Of a stretch of DNA of 64,000 nt, positions 12,358 to 24,475 are shown in pieces. The translations under genes were made by a program, and so were the position numbers. Within the stretch, counting starts at the first letter, position 1; the number at the start of each line of letters is the position of its first letter. Origin of the DNA: Owenia fusiformis (lineage: Eukaryota > Annelida > Polychaeta > Sabellida > Oweniidae); NCBI GenBank assembly GCA_903813345.2, contig CAIIXF020000001.1, forward strand, positions 8,311,098-8,375,097, written 5' to 3'. The notes under the pieces are model-generated. The model saw only the letters and a program-made list of their open reading frames with translations, was not told the DNA's origin and made no database searches.

Positions 12358-14980
12358 ATTCAATCTCCTTTACTTCTAGCTTCTTTTGGTTGAATATAAA
12401 CTCAGCCTTCTTAGAACTATAAGCTGCCGGGTAGATATTATACACGTATGGCCTCTCTCATCTATATTACGTCCTGGAAAGAAAAACAGACAATTTCTAC
12501 CTGTGAAATCTACATCTGAACTTGTTGAATGCTGCAATTCAATAATCACATGATGAACAATGACTTTCTCCATAACAATGATGATACGCTGTAGATACCA
12601 TTATTTGCATTCACATTCAGAAAATACTTGTTAGTACTGTGCAAGGCTACTCCAATAAGACAAATGTTTCCAATAAATTACAAATGTGTCTGCAATGGAA
12701 GAGTTGTTTTATCGGTGGGTAAATTGGTGCAAGATGGGTTTTGGTTGTGCTTGATACTGATATTTAACATACAGAAATCTGACAAGTCACTTAAAACATC
12801 AAATATTTCCAATTGAATTCAAATATATCTCAAATTCAAATAAAGTTCTTCAAGTAAAAAATCATGAGCAACATATTGTCTGACTCATCATATAAAAGAT
12901 AATTTAAGATTAAATATGTAAATTTCTTAAAAACTCATTAAAAGGAGGCTTCGATAGGATTTTAAAATAAAGCAAAATCTCTATTTGAAAGTGCTATATG
13001 ATTCCTTCACCTCAAGATGTAAGTACATGTGCGTACATATTAATGGCCAAACAAGCTACATATTCATGATTTATTTGGAGTGGCCTGGTGATAAGTATTT
13101 GTCAATACAGAACCATGTGATAAATTAATGATCAACTTCTGTTTGTCATTTGGTTTTAACTGCAATCATATGCATCATTGAAGTAATTATGTTCACCAGG
13201 GGAATATTCTGAAATCTGAGAACCTTATTGAAAATGTGTGCCAATTTTCAAAATTTAAGCCCTATTTTCATAGGGGTAGGGGGTTTGTTTTTTGATCAGA
13301 AAGATCGATAGATATGACATCTGACCAAGGGTGCAAGGAGGAAATATAAAATATATCATTCTATGGGATAAAACCCATAAACCCCAAAACTTCGCGGGGC
13401 TCATTTAACACGCTAAAACAGAAAAAATCAATACTCCTATTCGTGATAAGAGTTCAGGTGGTAATTTACATAAATATCTCCCATGATGCATCGCTTTGGA
13501 AGGGACAAATTTTCATTGGCCCGCCAAACAAGTCGATTTCTCTGAACGTTTCTAAGCTTCTGATCTTCCATCAGCCCTCAAGCATAATTATATGATCCAA
13601 TCTATTCAATAATCAGAAAGATAATCGGAGATTCAAAGTAAAATTTCTGGGATATCAGTGACGTCACTGGAATTGGACAGCATTTTCAACTACAGATTTC
13701 TTCGGATTTGGGGATTACAGTTCAAAAAGCTTTGTCATATATCTTAATTACATATATACCCTATCGTTTGTGCAAATGAAACTCGACATAAATATTTAAT
13801 AGAGTCGCAGTGCGGCATTGAAAATAGCACCCCTGTGTAATCCAATGGGAAAGAACCCAGATGTAGACGAAGCTGTACCATACATGAGAGCTCTTCAAAC
13901 GGGAGGTAGCTAAACTGAACTAAATTAAACATTATGTTATCGCGTATTGGTATATTGATAACTGCACCACGTATGTGAAGCGTAATGGTCCCATTCATAT
14001 TGAAAAGGTTCATATACGTAAAGACTACCTTCATAATACTGTTAATACTTACAGTATTATGCATGAACTCAATAATATTCCACTGGGTAGATACCATATT
14101 CTCTGGAATAAGGGCCCATCCCCTAAAAGCGCCTATTCCCCTTCTCAAAGAATATAGTGACACGATAATATTAATTTACATATGTTTTCAGCATAACTCT
14201 GAGATATTAATGAGATCTTGATGTATTGGGTATTTTTAATATTTAACGTATACATAAAAATATTGGGTGAGACTTGAGATAATGTATGCGGCGCCAGTCA
14301 AAATTGAAACTTCTGATTGGGTTCGAAGCCGAGATGCCCGGATATGTCCCAGCAAAAGCCGGAATTCACGTGATTTTTCACGAAGAAGGGGCGGAGTTTA
14401 AGCGAGATTCATCGAGACTTCTTCGTGTCAATCGTGTCAATCCCTGCATTGCTTATTGTTAACTCCACCTTTTTGCCCATATATGGAGTTGGAGATGCCA
14501 CTTGCGAGCGTGAACAGTTCAGTCTAGAAATAGAAATTTCTTAAGCGATGTCTTTCTTCAATTTTTCTACACGATATCTCGATAAATAGTGGACATATTT
14601 GTACCATTCTTTCGTCAAAATGAGGGTATCGCTGGAATACATATTTCCAATCTGTTGGTCAATAGATTTATTCATTGATACTGGCAGGAATTAGATCGTA
14701 ATAAACATGCTAAAATTGTAAAACTTGGAACGTTTGACAGTAATCTCCGAGTAATGTATGAATTGCATCGGGAGAAAGCAGGAGAAAAGATGGGACAGTC
14801 TGTTGTGTGGAGTTTGCAAAGCAATCCCGGATATAAATGACGTCATCTTAGCAGTTTACATGGTTTCGAAAGTGATATATTTTTGTGTCGTAGTGATGAG
14901 TTTGAATTATGTCGATTATTCGATTGTTATATATAAATAAACATCGATCTTCGGTGAAGATAAAGTAAGAACAACATATA
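12358..14980. other. 5' flank of the SLC7A gene, no coding gene seen
   Basis: Between the SLC7A start codon and the mariner relic I see no exon. About 13,740-14,245 is a dispersed repeat whose end recurs at 21.9 kb. About 14,280-14,440 is richer in G+C and CpG than its surroundings, with a GGGGCGG word, and could be part of a promoter, but nothing ties it to a transcript. Confidence 0.4.
14150..14245 (+). repeat. Dispersed repeat, copy 1
   Basis: This stretch, with the words TTTTCAGCATAACTCTGA and GATGTATTGGGTATTTTTAA, recurs inverted at about 21,890-21,985 with roughly 90% identity by eye. It has no coding capacity and is a mobile-element end or solo fragment of unknown class. Confidence 0.6.
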
Positions 14981-16048
14981 CCAGGTCGTTCAATAAGTTC
15001 ACGGAAAAATGCTCTCATTTCAAAGATTTTTGATATTTTCTCATGAAATTTTCACACAATGAATAAAAAATACTTTCTGATTGAATATCAAAATATCAGC
15101 ATCTCTTATTTGATTGGTCAAAAATAAGGGTTACTATGGTAACTTGACTTTTGGGTATGCGGGGCACTTTTTACGTCACATTATTCATTAGAAAAACAAC
15201 AGAATAGTAGGCAGTTTGTGAGTATATCACATGAATTTCTTCTCCGCTTTCTACTTGTACATGGTATTACTTAATGCAATAGTTACAACTATTGTCCCAT
15301 AAGGTTTCAGAAATATTCTCCCTCATGTTTAATGCACAGTCGCTTACATTCAGCCCATTGACGATACAGTGCTCTGAAGCCATCTGGAAAACTTGTTTAA
15401 AAGGCAATCTTGACTGCAGTCAAAAGTTGTTTCATTGTTCCATAAAGTGCACCTCTTAGCTGATCCTTCATCCTAGTGAAAACAGCAAAATCAAGGATTG
15501 TCTCATCTGGAGATTTTGTAACTTGGGGCAGCTTTGCCATCTATTTTGCCAATTAATTGAGATGGTTTCTTGCACAATATTAGCAGTGTGATCGGCTGCA
15601 TTATTACTATGGAACAATTTAGAGTTTGGCTGGTGGTTAAGTTTTAATCAACTTCCCATAGCATATACTATACTCTTTGTTGATTTTCTGGTCCACTGGT
15701 ACAGCATTGACTAGCACGATTCCAGAAATGTTCGTGATAATAAGGAACATCAATTTTCCCTCAGAACATTTGTAATATAAATAAGAACAAATAAAAAATA
15801 GGGATCCTTCATTTGCACATATTGATAGATATATGTAATGGTAAATTGTGTGACGTAAAAAGTGCCCCGCCTACCCAAAAGTCAAGTTACCATAGTAACC
15901 CTTATTTTTGACCAATCAAATTTGAGATGCTGATATTTTAGGAATCAATCAGAAAGTATTTTTTGCACATTGTGTGAAAATTTTATGGGAAAATATCAAG
16001 AATCTTTGAAATGAGAGCATTTTTCCGTGAACTTATTGAACGACCTGG
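14981..16048. mobile_element. mariner-type element with about 200-bp inverted repeats
   Basis: The ends are CCAGGTCGTTCAATAAGTTC and its complement, each flanked by TA (14979-14980 and 16049-16050), the Tc1/mariner target. The inverted repeats run about 200 bases, through a shared segment ending at the GTGACGTAAAAAGTGCCCCG word near 15,170 and 15,855. Length is 1068 bp. Between them, on the minus strand, lies a decayed piece of mariner transposase. A 107-bp element with the same ends sits at 54186-54292. Confidence 0.85.
15275..15616 (-). pseudogene. Decayed mariner transposase (C-terminal part)
   Basis: Minus-strand translation gives FHSNNAADHTA, matching the mariner box around the second catalytic aspartate, which here reads N. 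Next come a SPDETILDFAVFTRMKDQLRG segment in the position of the third-aspartate box and WAECKRLCIKHEGEYF near the C-terminus. Stops and frame changes interrupt it, and the N-terminal half is absent. It cannot encode an active enzyme. Confidence 0.75.
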
Positions 16049-16399
16049 TATATCCGAGAAACATGTTGGTAAGTACAGTATTTCATTTATAATGGCAGAA
16101 AATCAAATTGAATCGAAATCGAATTTTCAACTTTTTCAATTTTTTTTCGTTCGATTAATCTATTTTGATTTTCAATTTGATTTTTACATTCTATCTTCTT
16201 CGTCCTGCGGGACTATACTAGGCATAGGCCCGGAACATGTATAACATGAGTCAAATTCACTTAAATAGAACATGCTGTAAGCTTTATTTCTTTACATTTT
16301 TACGGGCCTATGCCTGGGCTATGACTCTAGGCCTAGACTACTAGATCTATAGGCCTTAGACTAGCCTAAAGCTAGAGCCTTAGATCTAGCTCTTTCAGA

Positions 16400-19300
16400 G
16401 GCTGTGACTGATATGTTAGAACAGCCTTTAGAGCCCCCTATCAACCGCTTCAAAATTGTGTTAGTGTCCTCCCTGCGAAAATCGAAAAAAATTAAAAGGT
16501 GCTTTTGTGCCGAACAGCAAATTCTCATTATTCATTGAGAATCTACTCTTTACCAAGGAACCAAAAATGGAAGTTTTGACGGAAAGACATGACGTACAAG
16601 TCAAAATCTCTGAATCTTGCTAGGTACATGACAGATAAAGAGAATTTAAATCCTGATCGGCAAAAAAGCGGCTAATAACTTACATATTTTCTCAACAAAA
16701 AGCACTGATGTAGCTCACATTGGGAGATAGTAGTAAGCACTTGAAGTTGATTTCAGTAGATCAGTTACACCTGTCATGATTTCAAGGAAAGACACAAAGT
16801 ATCCGTCAAAAGAGAAAAGCTTACATAAATGCGAGCAAAATCTGCAGATTTATTATAGCTATTGACTTCTCGAATATGTTGAACGCACAACTCTAAACAA
16901 TACTTGAAATTGAATAAAATTGACAAAATATGAGAAGACAGTCTAAAACCTAACTGGGAGAGCTGCCATTGTTTGCCCGGAAATCTTCAGAGATTTTGAC
17001 TGGTACTTTGTGTCTTTCCATCAAAATTGCCATTTTGGTTTCTCACTGGGTAATTCACAGATGAAGAGAAATCTTGATTGACAAAAATACAGCTGATAGC
17101 TAACAGCTTTTCTTAAACAGAAGATAAAGGAAGATATAAAGGAACCTGTTATGATTTTGAAGCGGGTGATAGCCGATAGGGGGCATGTTAAGGCTGTAAG
17201 TAGAGGGTGTAGCCGAATAAATCTAACCCAAATAGAGTTTAACACATCTCAGTATAGGCAAAATTAAAATTCATTAAAGTTTCATCACTTTAGCATGTGT
17301 ACATTTGCTGGCCTTCTAATATTTTGCCAATAGATTTGTTAGGCTTGATTGCAAATTCTTATGAAATATAAGTGTATGGTTTCAATGTACTGTACTCCCG
17401 ATATTTTTCGCGTGCAATTTAGTTTCGTGCTTTTCGCGATTGTGTAAAAATCACGAAAATTAATAGTCGCGAATATCGCCAATAAAGGCTGAGGTGCAAC
17501 ATGCCATTGACTAAGATCTAGAGATTGTAAATCTTATCCAGAGTATATGATATTGGGTAGGTGTAATTACTGTAGATAAGATAAATTAATTTTGAGGATT
17601 CAGAGAATAATGGAAGTTAAACCTTTGATATCCGCAAAATTTAATGGCCGCAAAATTGGTATTTCTCAAAATTCATGAAATTTAAACTCGCAAATTAACC
17701 GGTAGTACAGTATTTGCATGTGGAATAATTATGATATTGAGAGCATTGATGAAACAAATGCAATGAACTGATTTGATTGGCCAAGGGAGCATTGGAATTT
17801 TGACCTGAAGTTCACATGATTGTTGCTATAGGCCTTATGATTTTTTGGAATTCCAGTAATACTATTAATGTCTATTATACTTATACAGTAAAACCTGTCT
17901 TATCCAAATGCCACCGCTACAAATTAAAAACATTCAGATTTAAACGTCTGATTTCGAGGTTTTTGCATCCGAAAGATTCTTGATTTTGAAAAAATATTAA
18001 TGCATTTTCACTTAATATTACATTGTAGGCGTTATGATTTTTTGAAATTCCAGTAATACTATTATACTTATACAGTAATATCTGTCTAATACTTATACAG
18101 TAATATCTGTCTAATCCAAATGCCACCATGACCAGTTAAAACACCATGACCAGTTAAAAAAAACATTCAGATGTGGAGGTGATCGGATTTCGAGGATTTT
18201 GCATTCGCAAGATTCTGCATTTTAAAAATATAAATGCATTTTCACTAAAAAGTATTAAGATTACTTTTGACCGCATAGCTTTATGACATTCCAAAATCCA
18301 AATCGAATGCTTGAAAGGTAAAACAGAAGTGTGCAATCAGAGATGATAGATACTATTGCATGAGTATATGAAGGCCATGTGTCAACTCTTCGATTGATAA
18401 TACACCTCGAAATAAACACCCACTGGCTTGGGAAAGCTGTTTTCCCTCTTTGAGTTCTTTCTAATAAAGGCCCTGTGCAAAATAAATGCTCAGTGGGCCT
18501 ATATGTTCGTTGAATTTAAAATTTCCCCTTCTACTCAATTTTTATAAATGTTTTATGCATCAGTATGTTGCATTTGGAGACACAAATAAACTCTTAAAAG
18601 GAAAATATTTTCTCTTTAGTATGTTAACTTTGTCTACAAATGCAACATATTAATGTGAAAACATTATAAAAAAAATGGAAGGAACTGAAAATCAGGAAAA
18701 CATTTTTGAAAAAAAATGTTGATGGGGTCTTTGCACCTTCCCTGTCTCAATCTCCAATTTTTTTTATCATCTGTATGAGTACTTTTCCTTTAGATAATAC
18801 ATTGGCCTAACATACACACCTTACATTTTCAGAAAATTTCTGCAATTCAACATATGACCGTCTAAATTCTGTTGCGAAACCTTTAGTATTCTTTCAAGAA
18901 ATTTCCTGCTTACATGAAAGTCTTTTACAGTTTTACATTCTGTTTTTTTTTAATGTAACATAATGGCTGATACCAATATTGTTCAAAGTTGTATATGTTT
19001 ACACTATGGAACTAATCATTCTTTGAATTGAGTTCGATTCCTGAACAACTGGATATTTGACTAAACATTCCTTGGATTTGATTTGGTTTGATGAAGAGAA
19101 ATCTTGACTGACAAAAATGCAGCTGATAACTAACAGATTTTCCCAAACAGAAAATATAAAAAAAATTTAAAGTGAGCACTTGATTTCAATAGTTTAGTTT
19201 CACCTATGCTTTTGAAGCAGGTGATAGCTGATAGGTGTCATGTAAAGGCTTTAAGTACATGGTATAGCAATAATTAAAGGTAAGAAGGTACTGTTTCATT

Positions 19301-19830
19301 CATATTTCTTGGTCTTAAAAACATTTAATCAAATAAGCTGGAAATTTTGAGAAATGATATGATGGTGAAAGAAATAGATACAAAATTATAAAAAATTTAT
19401 AATTAGCGAAAATTGATATCCGCAAAATTTCAAAATTGCAAAATTGTGAAAGATAACAGCATCAAATATTAGTGGCAGTACAGTATTTGCATGTGAAATA
19501 ATTATGATATATTAATATAATAATATAATAATTGATGAAACAATTGCAATGGACTGTTTTGATAAGCCAAGGCCAGAGCATTGGAATTTGAACTAAAGTT
19601 GAGTATAATGTTATTGTATAAATTAAAAAAATAATTATAGAGACTTCTTACAAAGTTGATCTTCATTTCAAATAGCTGAGAATATTTCCCAAAATAGATT
19701 GACTAGGCCTTCAGATTTTTTTTAATTTCAGTATTACTATTACTCATACAGTAAACCCTGTCTAATCCAAATGCCACCGTGCAGTTAAAAACATTCAGAT
19801 TGGGAGGTGTTCGTTATCACAATAGATTAT
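16400..19830. repeat. Degenerate duplicated blocks with embedded MITEs
   Basis: A block at about 17,058-17,940 recurs at about 19,092-19,830 in the same orientation. Shared landmarks in order are GATGAAGAGAAATCTTGA, GGTGATAGC.GATAGG, AGTACAGTATTTGCATGTG, and a pogo-like end with CTAATCCAAATGCCACCG. A more diverged relative of the first part is at about 16,630-16,800, and part of it appears inverted near 16,420-16,450. Inside the first block, TACTGTACT at 17,388 and AGTACAGTA ending at 17,712 bound a MITE-like segment. At 18,065-18,150 two short tandem duplications are visible. No gene was found in this stretch. Confidence 0.55.
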
Positions 19831-20512
19831 AATTATATCATTGATAATTTAGAGTTTATTCAAAGATGGCAGCAGCATTCTCAGAACAAAACAATCAGAA
19901 TCTCATTAATCTTTTGTTCACGTTAGTTATTTAAACTTTATATTCATATATAGATGGCAGTTCTTAAATATATGATAGACACCAATAATTCAACATCATA
20001 ATTTAACCTTTTCCATTAAATATACCCTGTATCAAGCACAGAAACGTATTTACACCCTTTACTAAAATGGCAACCCCTGTATCACGCACTTGTTTATATA
20101 AAAAATAATGTTTAATTTTTTTGTCTGCTGTGACGGAGCAGCTTTAACTGTGAACAACATTAAGTATTTAAGATTCAAATTATATCTTTTAAAAGTACCC
20201 TTAGAGGAGAGAACGTCTCAAATCACTTTCCTTAAAGCTGGACTACGCTCCGAAACGCAATCTTGGGTTGTTTCGGGGGTGAACTTTATCATTTTGAGCT
20301 TAATGAAAGATTATAGAATGATGAACAAATGGGGCAAATCTTGTGTAGAAATACTTACGATAAATGTGTCATTTCAAAGATTTTTCATTGAATTTGCTTC
20401 GATCGGAGCCGGCGATATGATTTTGGAAAGGTTTCTAAATGAAGAACGTGACGTCACTTCCGAATCATAGCAATCAAAATAAGTAGCGTTTAATTACATC
20501 CATCATATATAA

Positions 20513-20583
20513 TAATACGGTGGTGTAGCGGTAGAATCCTCGCCGAGCACGCGGGAGGCCCGGGTTCGAATCCCGCATTCGCC
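20513..20583 (+). pseudogene. tRNA-like sequence (tRNA-Gly-derived relic or SINE head)
   Basis: The D-arm word TAGCGGTAGAATC, a five-pair anticodon stem CTCGC/GCGGG and a perfect B-box GGTTCGAATCC occur with tRNA spacing, followed by TTTTT. The middle resembles tRNA-Gly(GCC). However, the 7-nt anticodon loop reads CGAGCAC (anticodon position AGC, with G instead of U at position 33), and the 5' and 3' acceptor strands do not pair. A functional tRNA is unlikely; Pol III promoter boxes could still work. Confidence 0.6.
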
Positions 20584-21339
20584 TTTTTATTTTTCTAACT
20601 AAATGATTGTTCTTTGATATTACGCAGAAAAAAACATTTTTTATTTACATAAACTTTATATTAGAGCATGAAAATGTAAAAACAATATATGTCAACATAT
20701 TGCGTTTTGGAGCGATGTGCAGGTTTAATCATGACAAGTAGTCTGGGAGATCTGGGGTAATGTAAATCTGAGATATAAAAACAACCACTCTTCCCATTTT
20801 CGGAGGATTGTACTGAAATCAACATAAATCAACATAATATTTCTAATACGTTTTCTACAAGACGCCTTGGAATGTAGTGTAAATTGGGCTAATATGAATT
20901 TATTCAAAATAGTGCACAGACATCCTGCATTCCGACAGTTGCATAACCTTGCATGCTGTTCCAATTTGTTTACTTACCTCCTGAACCCGACTTAAGTTTT
21001 TTATTGACATTTCGTCCTATTTTATTGGTTTCACGCATATCTGCTACATTGATAATTATTGAAATTATTGAGATTACAGTTTACAAATGCTCCGACAGAA
21101 AATTTTGGCTCCGGACAATTTCTCCCTGCCATTTTGAATTTTGCAGACGAGAGGGGGATGCGAAAAGAACAGAACGGCCTAAACTGACAAATGAGTGCAC
21201 TGAACGAAACACTTAGTACAGAGCCGGGGATTTGATCTCGAATATAAGCCAGCTGAAGCATTGTTTACAGTTTATAGAAGGCGTGAATACAGTCATGCTC
21301 GAATACTGTATATAAGATAATCCCAATATAAAAAAGTTT

Positions 21340-21515
21340 TGGTAAACATGTTGCAAGGTAAACCTGTATCAATGAACATCTTTCTCTAGTGAACACCTCT
21401 TCTTATGACATATTCCTCTGACTTCTGTATGAAATTGCCTCTATGGAGCGAACATCTACCAATTGGGAATACATTTTTGGGGCTCCATATGTGTTCACTG
21501 TACACATGTTTTACT
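21340..21515. mobile_element. pogo-like MITE remnant
   Basis: Internal phrases (GTGAACACCTC, GAGCGAACATC) and the end GTTTTACTGTAG resemble the pogo-type remnant at 10,567-10,732. The left end is diverged. Confidence 0.4.
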
Positions 21516-21884
21516 GTAGTTGCACCAGATAACCCTAACTCTCATTCAAATAAAGAACAATCTTAAAATTAAATTTTGCATTTTCGTATACCAAGATACA
21601 CTCCACTTACCTTTTGGAATGACTACAGAGGGACTATAGAAGGAAGTTGGATTGCACTACAAACTGATAAAAAAAACTTTAAAAAGTGGTCGTATACTAG
21701 TATACATCTCAAAATTTGAATTGTGTACTTTTATTAGGCTTCATTTTTCAGAATACTTTACGAATCGTTCGCTCCTCAACAGTGTAGTTGTAAAAGGTAT
21801 ATTATAAATATTGAATTCTTAACGTATTCCAGATTTGAAACTGCTCCGTCACAGCGGACAAAAAATTTAAACATTATTTTTTAT

Positions 21885-21985
21885 AAAACAAATTAAAAAT
21901 ACCCAATACATCAATATCTCATTAATACCTTCAGAGTTATGCTGAAAACATTAATATTATCGTGTTACTATATTGTACCATTTAA
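21885..21985 (-). repeat. Dispersed repeat, copy 2 (inverse of 14.2 kb)
   Basis: Inverted counterpart of 14,150-14,245, containing AAAATACCCAATACATCAAT and AGAGTTATGCTGAAAAC. It abuts the right inverted repeat of the 20,096-21,892 segment. Confidence 0.6.
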
Positions 21986-22261
21986 AAGAAATAAAACAAA
22001 TGGTACATTTTGGAGTATGATACTCCAGCACTGATTTCAATAGCTTTTACTCTAACCATTGTTGGACTTCAAATAGAAGTTAAAGTTACCCGCAAATGAT
22101 ATATCCATTGCATGGAGTAGGTAATTTTCTTGGATATAGCGAAATATATGAGTAAAAATATAAATTGCGTGGATTTCCTGGTTCCTGGATTTGCGTGTTT
22201 CTATGCAAAATAACATGCTCCGTCAAAGCAGACACATTTTTCGATACCAGCCTGTGACACC

Positions 22262-22452
22262 ATTCCTAGAAGTATGAAGTACTATTACTTATTTGTTACA
22301 TTCAGTATATTTTAGTGCATTCGTGTTCAGTATTTTAATGCACTTAAAGTTCTCCAACCTTTCCCCATTGTACATCTTGATGTTCATCAATGTTTACTCC
22401 AGAAAATTGCTGATGCATCGATGCACGATTATGGCACATCGCAACAACACTA
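22262..22452. mobile_element. hAT-type MITE, family 1, truncated copy C
   Basis: Right half of the family seen intact at 23,846-24,309. It contains the TTAGTGCATT and GCATCGATGCACGATTATGG landmarks and the right terminus GCAACAACACTA. The left half is missing. It ends only 13 bases before copy A begins. Confidence 0.65.
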
Positions 22453-22477
22453 GACTACTCTACATTAGTGTACTCGC

Positions 22478-23384
22478 CAGTGTTTTTCCTAAGCGTCGGA
22501 CCATGGGACATCTCCGATGATGTTGACCCAGGACTGACGATTTATTCCAACCAACCAGTCCACAAGACCGTCCAAGTCCGATGGCTAAGATATGCACCAA
22601 AGTCTTACCTCAAACATCAGTCCGATCGTTGAACTTCATTTAATCAAGATTTTACTCATTATCACATCGAAAATCTTAAAAACAGACAGGATTTTTTGAA
22701 ATATTTTTTGAGTTTCAGGTCTGCAAACGAGGATAAATTGCGTAGCATAATCTATCAATAACTTCGAAAAACTGTTTTCTGATTGGTCGAAATGAATTGT
22801 GGGTAGTGACCATATGGTATTTCGTTCGATGTAAAATTTCTGATTATGGAAGCAAATTAACCGGGAATTCCAACACGGGGACTTCATTACTCTCCACTAA
22901 CTATTAAATAAATATAATTATAACGAGAAATTATATGGGGATTCATAAATTGATCGAGTAGGATAAATGGAGGTTAAAAAATCCCGGGTGAAGATACAAA
23001 CTACATTTGTTTTCGTCCAGTGTAGCAAAAGTAATTTCCGGTTCCTTTATTAATTTTTTAAATTTCTTTTTGAACTTTTGACAAATGTCACGAAATGTGG
23101 TCTATTTTCAATAAAAAACGTACTCAAGAACCGCAAGGATGTGAAGATGAGAATGGTATACATGTAAATCATACGTAGTTATCCTTTAGGTAAGTGCCAA
23201 TACATATAGTTCTGAATTCGAAGTAACTTTAATATTTTAAGGACTGGTTGGTTTTCACTTGGACCTGTGATGTAGCAGAAGTTACAGGTCCAGATGACTG
23301 ATGATGCTTAGCCTGGACTGGTTGAAATTTTGATATTGCCAGTCCATTGGTCCTGTGATTTATATTTGCTTAGGAAAAACACTG
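22478..23384. mobile_element. hAT-type non-autonomous element D
   Basis: 907 bp with inverted ends CAGTGTTTTTCCTAAGC at 22,478 and its complement ending at 23,384. A perfect 8-bp target duplication GTACTCGC lies at 22,470-22,477 and 23,385-23,392; 8 bp is typical of hAT transposases. It inserted into the left terminus of copy A. The interior has no recognisable transposase. Confidence 0.85.
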
Positions 23385-23845
23385 GTACTCGCGCTTAATT
23401 GATACATCGCAATATACATCGCCAAAGCAGATTGTGGCGATGCATCGATGTCTGAAACAAAACATCAATGTCTTTAAAAAAATTTAATTTGCTAAGTATC
23501 ACCCTTTCTTATCTTATTTTGACGCAAATCGCTTACCTTTCTCATGCCTTATTTCATTTTCCAATGTTTTCTCATATTCTTTCGCTTTAAAACTGTTTTA
23601 GCTAGTCGAAATGAACCATCAATCTAAAAAAATTACTTTACTTACATTTCACCGTTACTAGACGTTCCCGGATGTACCAGCGTACTCTTATTAATTTGTT
23701 CTGTTCAGTATTTTAGTGCATTAGCATTCGGTATTTCAGTGCACTTTTCTCTGACTTTTTCTCAATGTACATCGCGATGTGCATCGATGTTTACTACTCA
23801 GAGGGGGAGAAACACCAGGGTTCAAAGATGACATACGCTTATAAT

Positions 23846-24309
23846 TAGTGTTGTCGCGATTAATCGATACATCGCGATATACATCGCTACAGCTGATTCG
23901 GGCGATGCATCGATGTCTGAAACAAAACATCGATGTTTTTGAGAAAAATTAATTTGCTAAAATTCACCCTTTCTTATCTTATTTTGACGCAAATCGCATA
24001 CCTTTCTCATGTCTTATTTCATTTTCCAATGTTTTCTGATATTCTTTTGCTTTAAAACTGTTTTAGCTAGTCGAAATGAACCATTAATCTAAAAAAATTA
24101 CTTTCATTTCACCGTTACTAGAAGTTCCCGGATGTACCAGCGTACTCTTATTAATTTGTTCTGTTTGGTATTTTAGTGCATTAGCTTTCGGTATTTCAGT
24201 GCACTTTTCTCTGACTTTTTCTCGATGTACATCGCGATGTGTATCGATGTTTACTATTGAAAATTGCCGATGCATCGATGTACGATTATGGCACATCGCG
24301 ACAACACTA
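23846..24309. mobile_element. hAT-type MITE, family 1, intact copy B
   Basis: 464 bp with ends TAGTGTTGTCGCGAT and GCGACAACACTA, and a perfect 8-bp duplication CTTATAAT at 23,838-23,845 and 24,310-24,317. Unit 2 at 25,338-25,346 has the uninterrupted sequence ACGCTTATAATGTAAATC, a natural empty site that confirms the insertion. Noncoding, with repeated ATCGATG words. Confidence 0.92.
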
Positions 24310-24454
24310 CTTATAATGTAAATCTGTATTGAGATGACATAGTCGCTGATTGGTCAAAAGTCGACAAACAAATGACGTCATCAATGGTGGTTTCAAAATT
24401 TTCAAAATACACTTAGAATATTATTATGTTCATTTCTAGCGTGTTAACCAATAT

Positions 24455-24475
24455 CCACGGACTTTAAGGTCCGTG
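24455..24475. repeat. 21-bp palindromic insert between CAATAT repeats
   Basis: CACGGAC and GTCCGTG form a 7-bp stem around TTTAAG. The insert is flanked by CAATAT at 24,449-24,454 and 24,476-24,481, while unit 2 has a single CAATAT at the same place. It is either a tiny insertion with a 6-bp target duplication or a 27-bp loss between direct repeats in unit 2. Confidence 0.6.

Larger units (their letters stand above)
20096..21892. repeat. Element-like segment bounded by about 45-bp inverted repeats
   Basis: Left end 20,096-20,143 and right end 21,842-21,892 are inverted copies, sharing ATAAAAAATAATGTTTAA and GCTGTGACGGAGCAG. A related fragment with TGCTCCGTC is at 22,218. The interior holds an open frame of 120 codons at 20,108-20,470 with no family resemblance, and the tRNA-like sequence at 20,513. 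Class unknown. Confidence 0.45.

Noticed and set aside
13744-14163. 139-codon minus-strand frame
   Set aside because: Overlaps a dispersed repeat whose end recurs at 21.9 kb; no recognisable protein family.
16011-16244. 77-codon frame at the right end of the mariner relic
   Set aside because: Starts within the terminal inverted repeat and reads into low-complexity sequence.
20108-20470. 120-codon plus-strand frame
   Set aside because: Begins inside an inverted repeat end and has no family resemblance. It may be element-derived, but there is no support for a real protein.
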